Origin: SB15 sp964639245 | GTDB taxonomy: Bacteria; Chloroflexota; Anaerolineae; Aggregatilineales; J027 | Direction of reading: 5' to 3' | Length of the DNA: 64,000 nt | Assembly (NCBI GenBank): GCA_964639245.1 | Contig: CAZXCU010000001.1 | Coordinates: 310,001 to 374,000, forward strand | In this document: in pieces, positions 26,380 through 35,103 of the stretch | Layout: each line of letters opens with the position of its first letter | Position numbering within the stretch: position 1 is the first letter of the stretch | Notes under the pieces: generated by a model | The model's database searches: none | Seen by the model: the letters and a program-made list of their open reading frames with translations, nothing else | Told to the model about the DNA's origin: nothing | Position numbers and translations under genes: made by a program

Positions 26380-27870
26380 ATGAAACGACTCTGGCTGCTC
26401 GGTTTTCTGTTGGTTATTTTTGTTTCTCATCTCCCCGTTACAGCTCAAGAAGCGCAAACCATCACCTCGATTTCGGGACGGCTGACGGTTACTTATCCTG
26501 ATGGGTGGGTGGGCAGCAGCGCTGTTTTGACAGATGTGCAGCGTTTATTTGCCAGTGAAGCTGTGACGCTGGCTGAAAATCAAGCCACGCTGGATAAAGT
26601 GAACCTTGGCCCCAACATTGGCGGAAGTCATGTGGTGCTGGCAACTTTTCCCACGCTGGAAATTTACCCCCTCAATCCCAATCCACAGGATTTTAGCGCG
26701 GAGATTGTTCCCTATGTTTTTGGGAATGTTTTGGACAATGTAGAACAGTTTGACGTGGCGGGTTTTCCGGCTGCCCGCTATGCACTGGTTGGTCGACCCG
26801 CTTTTACACTGGTGGGGATGGGTGCTTCGATGCTGGCGATTTCATCCTATGCGATGGATGAATCCGATGCCGCCGCGATTAATGCGATGATTGAAAGTTT
26901 GCAAATTACGTCGGTTGAACCCATTCTCGATTCACTGACTCTCCCTTTGGCAACTACCGACACCCGTTTGACCCTGCAAAGTGGCAGGGGGTGGTATTTC
27001 GGGGTGCGCGAAGATGTGATGTATACCTCCCCCCAAGCCAGCCCGATTCAAGATTTAACGTTTGGATTGACCACCTTAGGCCCGGTGGAAGCGCCCGTTT
27101 TTACGGTGGTGCCGCGTTCCTACGCCGAATTTTTTGAACCAGACAAGGTAGTTACACCAAGCGATGTTCAAACGGTGTTGGATTTAACCCTTTCCGAATT
27201 AGAAGCCTATCCTGCCGATGAATTTATCCCTGTCGAAATGGCTGGTTTTCCCGCCGTGCAGGTCAATTTTACGCTTGGTGAAAATGCGGGGCGGGCTGTG
27301 GCGATTGATGCGGTGCATACAATTTACGTGGTTTTCGGGCTGTATCCCGCTGAGTCGGATTTTTCCGCGCTGGTGGAGGAGGTGCTGGCGAGTGTGGCAA
27401 TTACCCCGCTTACCCCGGAAATTGCGGCCTTGCCCCCCGAAGGTCTGCGCGAAGGATTCCGTGCGCCGCAGTTCAGCGCGACCATGTTAGACGGCACGAC
27501 ACTGAATTTGTCCGATTTAAACGGGCAGGTGGTCATGCTCAATTTTTGGGCGACATGGTGTCCGCCGTGTCGGGAAGAAATGCCGACCATGCAGCAGTAT
27601 TATGACCAATATAAAAATGAAGGCTTTACCATTCTGGCGGTCAACAACCGCGAAACCCCTGATGTGATAACCCCCTATCTGGCAGAATTAGGACTTCAAT
27701 TTCCGGTGGCACTGGATGGCGTTGGCTTCATCCAAGAAAAATATGCCGTGTTCAATTATCCGACCAGCATTTTTGTGGATAAAAACGGGATTATTTACGC
27801 GGTGCAGTTGGGGCCAATCACGCCGGAACAAATCGAATCATTCATTCAGCAGGGCTTGGCACGGAATTAG
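26380..27870 (+). CDS. Secreted TlpA-type thioredoxin with a long N-terminal domain
   Basis: The 496-residue protein has a signal peptide (about 1-22, ending VTAQ). Residues 23-345 form two similar halves starting with SGRLTVTYPDGW; I do not recognise this domain. Residues 355-496 are a TlpA/ResA-like thioredoxin with WATWCPPCREEMP; the redox pair is C394 and C397, and the cis-proline region is NYPTSIFVD. It should act outside the membrane on cysteines, for example in cytochrome maturation (inferred). AAAAAAGGA precedes the ATG. It is paralogous to the next gene. Confidence 0.88.
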   Translation: MKRLWLLGFLLVIFVSHLPVTAQEAQTITSISGRLTVTYPDGWVGSSAVLTDVQRLFASEAVTLAENQATLDKVNLGPNIGGSHVVLATFPTLEIYPLNPNPQDFSAEIVPYVFGNVLDNVEQFDVAGFPAARYALVGRPAFTLVGMGASMLAISSYAMDESDAAAINAMIESLQITSVEPILDSLTLPLATTDTRLTLQSGRGWYFGVREDVMYTSPQASPIQDLTFGLTTLGPVEAPVFTVVPRSYAEFFEPDKVVTPSDVQTVLDLTLSELEAYPADEFIPVEMAGFPAVQVNFTLGENAGRAVAIDAVHTIYVVFGLYPAESDFSALVEEVLASVAITPLTPEIAALPPEGLREGFRAPQFSATMLDGTTLNLSDLNGQVVMLNFWATWCPPCREEMPTMQQYYDQYKNEGFTILAVNNRETPDVITPYLAELGLQFPVALDGVGFIQEKYAVFNYPTSIFVDKNGIIYAVQLGPITPEQIESFIQQGLARN

Positions 27871-27908
27871 GGTACAATCTTAAAAATACCTTCGTTCCCC
27901 ACGCCATA

Positions 27909-27932
27909 CTCCTCTCCTGTTATGCGGGAGAG
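27909..27932 (+). repeat. REP-like hairpin between the two thioredoxin genes
   Basis: CCTCTCC, loop TGTTATGC, then GGGAGAGG gives a 7-bp stem with no T-run. A related CCCTCTCC...GGAGAG element lies at 57670-57694. It may stabilise or split the mRNA. Confidence 0.5.
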
Positions 27933-27989
27933 GGGTTGAATCCTATGGCGATGAAACGGGGAAGGTGCATTGACAAGAGGATTGAAGAG

Positions 27990-29510
27990 ATGATGCTGCG
28001 CCGTTTTTTGCTGGTAGTATTTTTTGCGATTGGATTTTTGCCTGCTGTTTCCCCCTCCCATGCTCAAACAACCACCACGATTTTTACTGTGTCAGGCCGT
28101 TTGAGCATCCAAATTCCCGAATTGTGGGTCTCCCGCGAAATGCCCGATGAGGAAGAAATCGAAGGTCTGGACAGTGAAACGCTGGTGTTTGGCACATCGC
28201 ATGATGTGATTGACCAATATCTCGCGCTGGAAGGCTTTGATGGCACAGTGTTTTTCCTGAGCGCTTATCCCTACAGTGTGTATGAGCCGGAGGTGTTGGG
28301 CGACCCACTGAAAATGATGACCGATGTAACGGTCTATCAGGAAGCAGATATTACCGTCGAAACGCTGGCAAATTTCCCTGCTGCCACCTATCTCTATGAC
28401 GACCCCAACTTTTTCATCTGGGAACTGCTGCTCGATACAGGCGATCTGACCTATCGCGGCATTGTCTATTCCACCCGCAAAGATGATTTTGAATTGGTGC
28501 AGCAAGTGGTCAATTCGGTGCAAACGTTTCCGGTCAATTTAGAAGATGCGTTGGGTTCAGAAGAAACCCGCACCTTAAGTACCCGTGATGAACGCCTGAG
28601 TTTTAGTGTGCCTGCCAATTGGCTGTTTTGGAATGAAACGGACAACACCCTGACCTTTGCGACAGGGGGGAAGGGCTACGAAGGTGTTTCCTACTCCTTT
28701 AAACCAGCCGAAAACGATGAAATTGTTTTTGTGGTGCATCGCATGGTCAAATCGGGGTTGCGTGGCGATGAAATGGTCAATGGTGCTGCCGACTTGCCGC
28801 GTATCGCCGGACGGTTGGTCGCGGAAAATGATGGCCTGCGGAAAGATACCCCGTTGATTGTGTCCGATTGGCAGGGCGTAAAACGTTTGGACAGCAATTG
28901 GCTGGTCAAAGGCACATCCGGCAGTGTATTGACACAAACGGCGCTGCTGGAAATGCCCGATGTGGTGTATTTTGTGCAGGCGCAGTATGCGGCGGATAAA
29001 CGCGCCCAACTCCAATCTGCCGTAGACCGCATTTTTGACAGCATGACCTATATCGCGTCTGAAAATTTCTTGGATAGCACACAAATCGGACTCGCGCCGG
29101 GCATGGTTGCGCCAGAATTTAGCCTGCCGCTTCTGGATGGAGGAGAAGCCACCCTGTCCGATTATCGCGGAAAAGTGGTATTGATGAATATGTGGGCTTC
29201 GTGGTGTGGCCCGTGCCATCGGGAAGCGCCAGATATGCAAACCTACTACGACTCCTACGCAGGGCAGTTTGAAATTCTGGCGGTGAATATTGGCGAAACG
29301 GAAGTCGAAGCGGGCGGATTTGTCAATGAATATGCCTTAACATTCCCCGTTTTACTCGATTCGAATGAACAGGTGGCCCAACTGTACGAGCTGCGCGGCT
29401 ATCCTACCACTTATATCATCGGGCGGGATGGCGTGGTGCTGGATGTGGTGGTCGGGAGTTTTTCGGAGCAGGGATTAAAGGACACATTGGCGCTGTATGT
29501 AGGCCGCTAG
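27990..29510 (+). CDS. Secreted TlpA-type thioredoxin, paralogue of the preceding gene
   Basis: The 506-residue protein has the same plan as its neighbour: signal peptide (MMLRRFLLVVFFAIGF...HAQ), an unrecognised N-terminal region starting SGRLSIQIPELW, and a C-terminal thioredoxin with WASWCGPCHREAP (C406, C409). The start at 27990 (or the next ATG, 27993) has AAGAGG upstream; an in-frame ATG at 27936 would put a polar segment before the signal peptide. CGPC instead of CPPC implies a different redox potential, so the two may work as a pair. Confidence 0.87.
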   Translation: MMLRRFLLVVFFAIGFLPAVSPSHAQTTTTIFTVSGRLSIQIPELWVSREMPDEEEIEGLDSETLVFGTSHDVIDQYLALEGFDGTVFFLSAYPYSVYEPEVLGDPLKMMTDVTVYQEADITVETLANFPAATYLYDDPNFFIWELLLDTGDLTYRGIVYSTRKDDFELVQQVVNSVQTFPVNLEDALGSEETRTLSTRDERLSFSVPANWLFWNETDNTLTFATGGKGYEGVSYSFKPAENDEIVFVVHRMVKSGLRGDEMVNGAADLPRIAGRLVAENDGLRKDTPLIVSDWQGVKRLDSNWLVKGTSGSVLTQTALLEMPDVVYFVQAQYAADKRAQLQSAVDRIFDSMTYIASENFLDSTQIGLAPGMVAPEFSLPLLDGGEATLSDYRGKVVLMNMWASWCGPCHREAPDMQTYYDSYAGQFEILAVNIGETEVEAGGFVNEYALTFPVLLDSNEQVAQLYELRGYPTTYIIGRDGVVLDVVVGSFSEQGLKDTLALYVGR

Positions 29511-29513
29511 CAC

Positions 29514-30755
29514 ATGGTGCGGGGGACTCTCATCGCCTTCGGGGTGGGGCTGCTTTTGCTCAGTCTATTTTTGACGCTTGTTCGTCAAGGTAAAACCAGC
29601 ACCGCCTACTTTATTGCTTTCACCTCCAGCCGCGATAATCGGCTCGATATTTACCGTATGAATCCCGATGGCAGTCAGCAGGAAGTCATCGCCGATTCGC
29701 CCTACAGCGATTTATCGCCGGAATGGTCGCCGGACGGACGCTGGATTGCCTTCACTTCTACCCGTGATGCTGACCGCGAAATTTATCTGGTGTCTGCTTC
29801 GGGCAACGCGGCCAAACGCCTGACCTATACCGCCGGGGATGATTTTTCGCCGCGCTGGTCGCCGGATGGCACATGGATTTTGTTTCTTTCCCGTCGCAAC
29901 GGAGCGCAGGAGCTTTATCGGGTACAGGTGGCAAGCGGAAATATCGAACGTCTCACACAGGGCGGGGGAGACAAACTGGATCCGCTTTGGTCGCCGGACG
30001 GTCAGTGGATTTTGTTTGTGAATGCACAGGGCGAAACGAAAAATTTATATCGTGTGCGAGCGAATGGTCGTGATTTAACCGCCTTAACCACCGACTCCGG
30101 CAGTCAGACGCAAGCCGCATGGTCGCCGGACGGTCAATGGATTGTGTATGTGGGATTCGCTGGCACAGACGAAAATTTAAAATATCGTAACGGGCAGCAG
30201 CAGCTTTATCTCATGCGGGCGGATGGGTCAGAACATCGCCCCTTGGTAGACACAGAAGGGCAAGACCGTAATCCGTTGTGGTCGGTGGACGGAAAATCAG
30301 TGATTTTTGAGTCCGGTTTTATCCAAAAAGAATGCCCCGATGAGGGCGATTGTGATTGGTCTACGCTGGTGTTTCGCTATGACCTTGCGACAGACACCTT
30401 AACCCAACTGGTGCGGTTGGGGGGCTATTTACCGCAGTCAGTGTATCGCTGGTCGCCGGACGGGGCGTGGATCGGGTTTGTGCGTTACCGATTTGAAAGC
30501 GCCAGTTCGGATATTTACCGCATGAAACCGGATGGTAGCCAGATTGAACCGATTACCACCAGCAACGGTGAAGATTGGCAACCCGCGTGGTCGCCGTTGG
30601 TGGATATGCGCTGGCGGGGTGTAGGACTGGCAATTTCAGGGTTGGCATTTCTCGCGGCAGGCGGTTGGCGGGTGTATCGGCATCGGGAAAACGAATCTCC
30701 TGCGCCGTTTCCCCTTTCCAAACGCTGGAAAGGGGCCGGACGCTGGAAATTTTAG
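29514..30755 (+). CDS. Membrane-anchored TolB-like beta-propeller protein
   Basis: The 413-residue protein has an N-terminal membrane helix (about 5-22), then repeated WSPDG units (WSPDGRWIAF, WSPDGTWILF, WSPDGQWILF, WSPDGQWIVY, WSVDGK, WSPDGAWIGF and a last degenerate one), giving a six- or seven-bladed propeller. A second helix (about 370-390) and a basic tail follow. Propellers of this PD40 class are binding platforms, not usually enzymes. It starts 3 bases after the second thioredoxin gene, so the three probably form an operon. Confidence 0.85.
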   Translation: MVRGTLIAFGVGLLLLSLFLTLVRQGKTSTAYFIAFTSSRDNRLDIYRMNPDGSQQEVIADSPYSDLSPEWSPDGRWIAFTSTRDADREIYLVSASGNAAKRLTYTAGDDFSPRWSPDGTWILFLSRRNGAQELYRVQVASGNIERLTQGGGDKLDPLWSPDGQWILFVNAQGETKNLYRVRANGRDLTALTTDSGSQTQAAWSPDGQWIVYVGFAGTDENLKYRNGQQQLYLMRADGSEHRPLVDTEGQDRNPLWSVDGKSVIFESGFIQKECPDEGDCDWSTLVFRYDLATDTLTQLVRLGGYLPQSVYRWSPDGAWIGFVRYRFESASSDIYRMKPDGSQIEPITTSNGEDWQPAWSPLVDMRWRGVGLAISGLAFLAAGGWRVYRHRENESPAPFPLSKRWKGAGRWKF

Positions 30756-31040
30756 CTAACTTTCGACCTTGACCCCGCGCCAGAACGCCACATGATTTTT
30801 AATGTTGCTGGCGGCATCTTTGGGCATGGGATAGTACCATGCGGCCTCTTTGTTAGTTTCGCCATTCACCACCACGTTATAGTAACTGGCTGTTCCCTTC
30901 CATGGGCAAACGGAGTGATGGCTGGATTCTTGAAAATAGTCCCACTTGACGGTTTCGGGGGGGAAATAATGATTGCCTTCGACCCGTTCGGTGTGGTCAC
31001 TCTCCGCCAGCACCACCCCATTCCAAATTGCTTTCGGCAT
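30756..31040 (-). CDS. DUF427 family protein
   Basis: The 94-residue protein matches DUF427 (PF04248): a short beta-rich fold with VLAESDHTERVEGNHYFP and the hallmark CPWKGTASYY. The function of the family is not established. The ATG at 31040 is preferred because AAAGGA lies 9 bases before it; the in-frame ATG at 31049 touches that site. Its stop abuts the stop of the convergent propeller gene. Confidence 0.85.
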   Translation of the reverse strand: MPKAIWNGVVLAESDHTERVEGNHYFPPETVKWDYFQESSHHSVCPWKGTASYYNVVVNGETNKEAAWYYPMPKDAASNIKNHVAFWRGVKVES

Positions 31041-31135
31041 AAATTCCATTCCTTTGTCTTGTTCCTAGTGGAAACTTTAACAAGAGTGTCTCTTTTTTGA
31101 CGAAGGCTGAGAGAGATTTTTTACCTTTTGGGGTG

Positions 31136-31171
31136 AAAAAAATTGACAAGGGGCAGAAGCCACCTTGTCAA
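31136..31171 (-). terminator. Intrinsic terminator of the kinase-like gene
   Basis: On the minus strand TTGACAAGG and CCTTGTCAA form a 9-bp stem around an 11-base loop, followed by a run of seven T. It lies 7 bases past the stop of the 31178 gene. Confidence 0.88.
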
Positions 31172-31177
31172 AAAAGA

Positions 31178-32017
31178 TTACTGGGGGGGATTTTCCCGCA
31201 CGCCAAACAAACGCTCGGTTTCGGGGTCAACTTTGCCCTGTGTCGCATCTTTGAGGGCGGTCATGAACGACCCCAAATCGGGATAGCGGAAGCGTAACTG
31301 CGGATTCAATTCGCGCCGTAATACCGTGGCAAGTGGGGCAGGTAGCCCTTCCAAGCGAATCGGCCCGCGTGCTTCGGGTTGGGGTTCATCGAAAGGCAGT
31401 TTGCCCGTGAGCATCATGGCTGCCAGCACCCCCAGCGAAAAAACATCCCCGACGACTTCCGGCGCGGCGTGATATTCACGTTCGGGCGGGAGGAAGAATT
31501 GATGCTGTTTGGTTGGCCCTTCGGCGGGAATCAACCCCAATTCGCGTAAATGTGCCATGCTCAAATCGGTTAAGGACGCATCGCCTTCGGGATTGAGCAG
31601 GACATTGGTGGGCTTGATGCTGCCATGGGCAACTTCTTGGTCGTGCAAATGCTGCAAGGCGCTGGCAAGCTGGCCTAACATTTTGAAGGCTTGTTTGCCG
31701 GGAATTTTTGCCCCCCGTGCAAAAATATTACCGAGTGACCCGGCGGGGGCAAGCGGGGAGACAATGCCTACCTGTCCACCCTCCTCTTCCTCCAGTTCAA
31801 TGACTTCAATCGTTGGGTGCAAACGGGGGTGAGTCAGGGTAGCGGCAAAGCGAGCTAAATCCACCGCTGAACCTAGCTGCCCGATATTTTTAATGGTTAC
31901 ACGGTCTAAAATTTTCAGGGCGACGAGTTCATTGTCAGGGGATTGGGCGCGGTAGGTCGTCCCCATATCGCCGCGTCCGATGGGTTCAAGTAAGGTGTAG
32001 TTGCCAAACGTTGCCAT
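31178..32017 (-). CDS. Protein-kinase-fold protein, probable pseudokinase
   Basis: The 279-residue protein has the Hanks-type kinase fold: glycine loop GRGDMGTTY, K35 in VALKIL, and DVFSLGVLAAMMLTGKLPF in the C-lobe. The catalytic loop, normally HRDLKPxN, reads HGSIKPTN, with S133 in place of the catalytic Asp. The DFG motif reads DLS (D151 kept), and no helix-C Glu is visible where expected (DLARFAATLTHP). It may bind ATP but is unlikely to phosphorylate normally. It lacks a membrane helix or PASTA domain. The start is ATG 32017, not the in-frame TTG at 32023. Confidence 0.85.
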   Translation of the reverse strand: MATFGNYTLLEPIGRGDMGTTYRAQSPDNELVALKILDRVTIKNIGQLGSAVDLARFAATLTHPRLHPTIEVIELEEEEGGQVGIVSPLAPAGSLGNIFARGAKIPGKQAFKMLGQLASALQHLHDQEVAHGSIKPTNVLLNPEGDASLTDLSMAHLRELGLIPAEGPTKQHQFFLPPEREYHAAPEVVGDVFSLGVLAAMMLTGKLPFDEPQPEARGPIRLEGLPAPLATVLRRELNPQLRFRYPDLGSFMTALKDATQGKVDPETERLFGVRENPPQ

Positions 32018-32094
32018 TTTCAAAATGCCTTTAGCGCTGTGTGGTTAGGTCAAAGCGGTCTCCCAACCACTTTATAAACGTAGTATGCCACAGT

Positions 32095-33237
32095 TTAAAA
32101 GATTTTGAGAATTTCTGTGAAGAGAATCCAGCGTGTGTTTTTCTCATCATCTTCCAGAACCACCTGTGTGCCAGTTAAGCGGCTGATTTTGCCCGTGTGT
32201 ACCATTTTGTTATCGGTATGGAGGGTTACAGTGCTGCCGCGCCGCAAGTTGAGGTAGCGGATGGCTTCGCGTTTGCGGGCGGGCAAAGGCAGATGGGTTA
32301 AATCCAATGCTGGTTTTTCGGTGGGGAGGGCAGGAGGGAGTTCGGTGATATTCTTGGTGTTGGCCTGTTCTTTGAGGGTTTGCAGGGTAGATTCAACCCG
32401 TTGTAAGGCTTCACCGGAGGTGGTATCGCTGCTTTCCCAATCGAAAACCGTGCCTGCCGCGTTACGATTTGGGCTGTTCTGCGGGCGATATTCCTGCATC
32501 GGAATGATTTTACGCGGTGATTGTCGATAAAGGGTGGTTTGGGGGGGGATGCGCTGGAGAACTGGCGCGGAAAAACGGTAACTTTTGCCATAGGTACGAC
32601 GGACATAGAAACGTACCAACCCCATCCCGACCAAAAATCCGCCGATATGGGCAAAAAAGGCGACTCCGCCTTCGCCACTGGTTGTTTGTGTGCCACCCAG
32701 AACTTGCAGCAAAAACCAGATGAGAACGATCCCCACCGCCGGGACATCAGCGAGTTTGCCTGTGAACAAGGTACCCAACGTGACACTGCGGATAGCGGTT
32801 TGTGGGAACAAGACCACATACCCGCCCATGATTCCGGCAATCGCGCCGCTTGCGCCTACCATCGGGACAAGCGAATTGGGACTCATCAAAATCTGGGCGA
32901 ACGCCGCCATGACTCCGCAGAAAAGATAAAAAGCGGCGTAGCGGGGCATTCCCATCCATTCTTCGACCAATTCCCCGAATATCCATAAATAGAGCATATT
33001 GGAAATCAGGTGTACCCATCCCCCGTGCATAAAAATGCTGCGGAAGATGTCGAGGGCGGTTTCCACGCGGAAAAAAGCGTGGGTGATTTCATAGGGGACA
33101 ATCGCGTAATCGAGATAGGCCTGATAGGTGTCCGCCAGACTCAACTGCCAGAGGAACACAAGGACATTGACCCCAATGATGGCATAGGTCAGATAGGGGC
33201 GCTGACGTGGGCGCGAGGTGTTGATGAGTGGAAGCAT
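32095..33237 (-). CDS. Rhomboid-family intramembrane serine protease
   Basis: The 380-residue protein has six membrane helices in residues 15-212. The catalytic serine is S130 (GASGAIAG) and the histidine is H197 (FFAHIGGFLVG). H76 and N80 (HLISNM) fill the oxyanion positions. A long tail follows (215-380): a polar linker and a compact beta-rich end (STVTLHTDNKMVHTGKISRL) resembling a small SH3-like barrel. The family cleaves membrane helices; the substrate is unknown. AAGGT precedes the ATG. Confidence 0.92.
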   Translation of the reverse strand: MLPLINTSRPRQRPYLTYAIIGVNVLVFLWQLSLADTYQAYLDYAIVPYEITHAFFRVETALDIFRSIFMHGGWVHLISNMLYLWIFGELVEEWMGMPRYAAFYLFCGVMAAFAQILMSPNSLVPMVGASGAIAGIMGGYVVLFPQTAIRSVTLGTLFTGKLADVPAVGIVLIWFLLQVLGGTQTTSGEGGVAFFAHIGGFLVGMGLVRFYVRRTYGKSYRFSAPVLQRIPPQTTLYRQSPRKIIPMQEYRPQNSPNRNAAGTVFDWESSDTTSGEALQRVESTLQTLKEQANTKNITELPPALPTEKPALDLTHLPLPARKREAIRYLNLRRGSTVTLHTDNKMVHTGKISRLTGTQVVLEDDEKNTRWILFTEILKIF

Positions 33238-33390
33238 GTTTCTACCTTAACACAACGTTCTCATCTTAGCATTTCTTGTATTGGAAATGTACCCGATTTG
33301 CTAAATAAAATTTACCTGTGTGGTGGCACTTCTTAATACCATCAGGGAATAATAGGGAAACGACCCGCTCTGCAAAAAAGGAAAATGACC

Positions 33391-35061
33391 ATGCGACGAT
33401 TGTTGATTTTACTTTGTTTGTTTTTGCTGCCTTTTTCGCTCCATGCACAAACGGCAGACAGCACCCTGCCCAACGGGGTTGCCTCCGGTGATACCAGCCA
33501 GACGAGTACAGTTTTATGGACACGGAGTACGGAAATTGGAATGGTGACATTTGAGGTGCTGGAAGGTGAATCGGTGGTGCAAACGCTCACGGCGGACGTG
33601 ACCGACCCCACGATTCCGGTCAAAGTGGTGGTGGAAAATCTGTCTCCTGACACAGCGTATACTTATCGGGTAACGGACGCTGCTGGAACAAGCCTGACCG
33701 GACAATTTCGGACGGCGGCGGACATCGGGACACGGCGCGGGCTGCGCTTTGGTGTAACCGGGGATTGGCGCGGGGAAATTGCACCCTATGCGGCGATTCA
33801 AAATGTGCCGGAACGCGCCCTCGATTTTATGGTGCTGCATGGCGATACCATCTACGCGGATGTGCCGTCGGTGGATGTACCGATTGAACAAGCCCAAACG
33901 ATTGAAGAATATCGCGCCAAGCATATGGAAGTCTACGGCGAACGGTATGGGGTGAATGTGTGGGCAGAGGTTCGCGCTACGACTTCTGTTTTTGTGACGA
34001 TTGATGACCATGAAGTTACGAATGATTTTTCCGGTGGGGCAGCCGTGAGCAGTGATGCACGTTTTGCCGATGAAAATGTCGAATTTATCAATGATACGGT
34101 GTTGTATGAAACCGGAATGCAGGTGTTTCAGGAATACAATCCGATTCGGGATATGTTCTATGGTGAAACGGGCGATCCTGTGACCGAAGGGGAACGGCAG
34201 TTGTACCGCACCCAGACCTTTGGCAGTGATGCCGCTATTTTCTTGTTAGATGCCCGTTCCTTCCGCAGTTTGCCGATTGAAGCACCGGAAGATTTTGGCA
34301 ATTTAGCGGCGGTTCTTGGCTATTTGAATGAACTGAATGCGGAAGGCCGCACGATGCTCGGCACGGTGCAGTTTGAAGACCTCAAGCGCGATTTAGCCCA
34401 AGCGCAAGCGGAGGGTGTGACATGGAAATTTATCCTTGTGCCAGAACCCGCGCAAAATATGGGCGTGCTGGCTGCCTCTGACCGTTACGAAGGATATGCA
34501 GCGGAACGACGGGCGTTGCTGCAATTTATCGAAACTGAAGGCATTACGAATGTGGTGTTTATTGCGGCGGATATTCATGGGACGCTGGTGAATAATCTGG
34601 GGTATCAAGAAGCGCCGTTCCAACCGACGGTTGCGCTACCCATTTTTGAAATTACCAGGGGTTCGGTGGGTTATTATCAACCCTTCGGGCAAACCGTCAT
34701 GGGCATCGGGGTGGAATTGGGGTTGGTGGACGAAGCGACTTTTGCTGAATATGAAGTGGCGGACGCGGCAGGCAAAGAAGTCATCCTCAAAGGGTTAATT
34801 GATTCGCAGTTGACAACGCTGGGGTACAGTCCGATTGGTTTGGAAGATTCAGGGTTAAATGTGGAACTCATCACCGGGAGTTATATGGCAACCCATACCT
34901 ATGGCTGGACGGAATTTGAAATTGACGCGGAAACCCAAGCGCTGCGGGTGATTACTTACGGTATTCAACCTTACAGCGCGGAGGAAGTAGCCGCGAACCC
35001 CGATGAAATTTTGAGCCGCGAACCGCAGATTTTGATGGAATTTGTGGTGCAGCCGCAGTAA
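33391..35061 (+). CDS. Secreted PhoD-like phosphatase/phosphodiesterase
   Basis: The 556-residue protein has a signal peptide (ending LHAQ) and an N-terminal fibronectin-like domain (about 25-105). The metallophosphatase domain starts with FGVTGDWRG. Metal-binding motifs are LHGDTIYAD, TIDDHEVTNDF and FIAADIHGTLV, as in PhoD, which uses Fe and Ca to release phosphate from esters outside the cell. The ATG at 33391 is preferred (AAGGA 8 bases upstream); one at 33385 is only 2 bases from that site. It is divergent from the rhomboid gene. No Pho-box was identified. Confidence 0.88.
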   Translation: MRRLLILLCLFLLPFSLHAQTADSTLPNGVASGDTSQTSTVLWTRSTEIGMVTFEVLEGESVVQTLTADVTDPTIPVKVVVENLSPDTAYTYRVTDAAGTSLTGQFRTAADIGTRRGLRFGVTGDWRGEIAPYAAIQNVPERALDFMVLHGDTIYADVPSVDVPIEQAQTIEEYRAKHMEVYGERYGVNVWAEVRATTSVFVTIDDHEVTNDFSGGAAVSSDARFADENVEFINDTVLYETGMQVFQEYNPIRDMFYGETGDPVTEGERQLYRTQTFGSDAAIFLLDARSFRSLPIEAPEDFGNLAAVLGYLNELNAEGRTMLGTVQFEDLKRDLAQAQAEGVTWKFILVPEPAQNMGVLAASDRYEGYAAERRALLQFIETEGITNVVFIAADIHGTLVNNLGYQEAPFQPTVALPIFEITRGSVGYYQPFGQTVMGIGVELGLVDEATFAEYEVADAAGKEVILKGLIDSQLTTLGYSPIGLEDSGLNVELITGSYMATHTYGWTEFEIDAETQALRVITYGIQPYSAEEVAANPDEILSREPQILMEFVVQPQ

Positions 35062-35073
35062 ATGAAAGTGCCG

Positions 35074-35094
35074 GGGCGAGTTATAAGCTCGCCC
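35074..35094. terminator. Hairpin between convergent phoD-like and biotin carboxylase genes
   Basis: GGGCGAG and CTCGCCC form a 7-bp stem with loop TTATAAG. No T-run follows on either strand, so it may act as a weak bidirectional terminator or as an mRNA end. Confidence 0.45.
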
Positions 35095-35103
35095 TGACTA
35101 GAT

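Noticed and set aside
28575..29240. 221-codon minus-strand frame inside the second thioredoxin gene
   Set aside because: Opposite-strand shadow of a gene with a clear CGPC thioredoxin domain.
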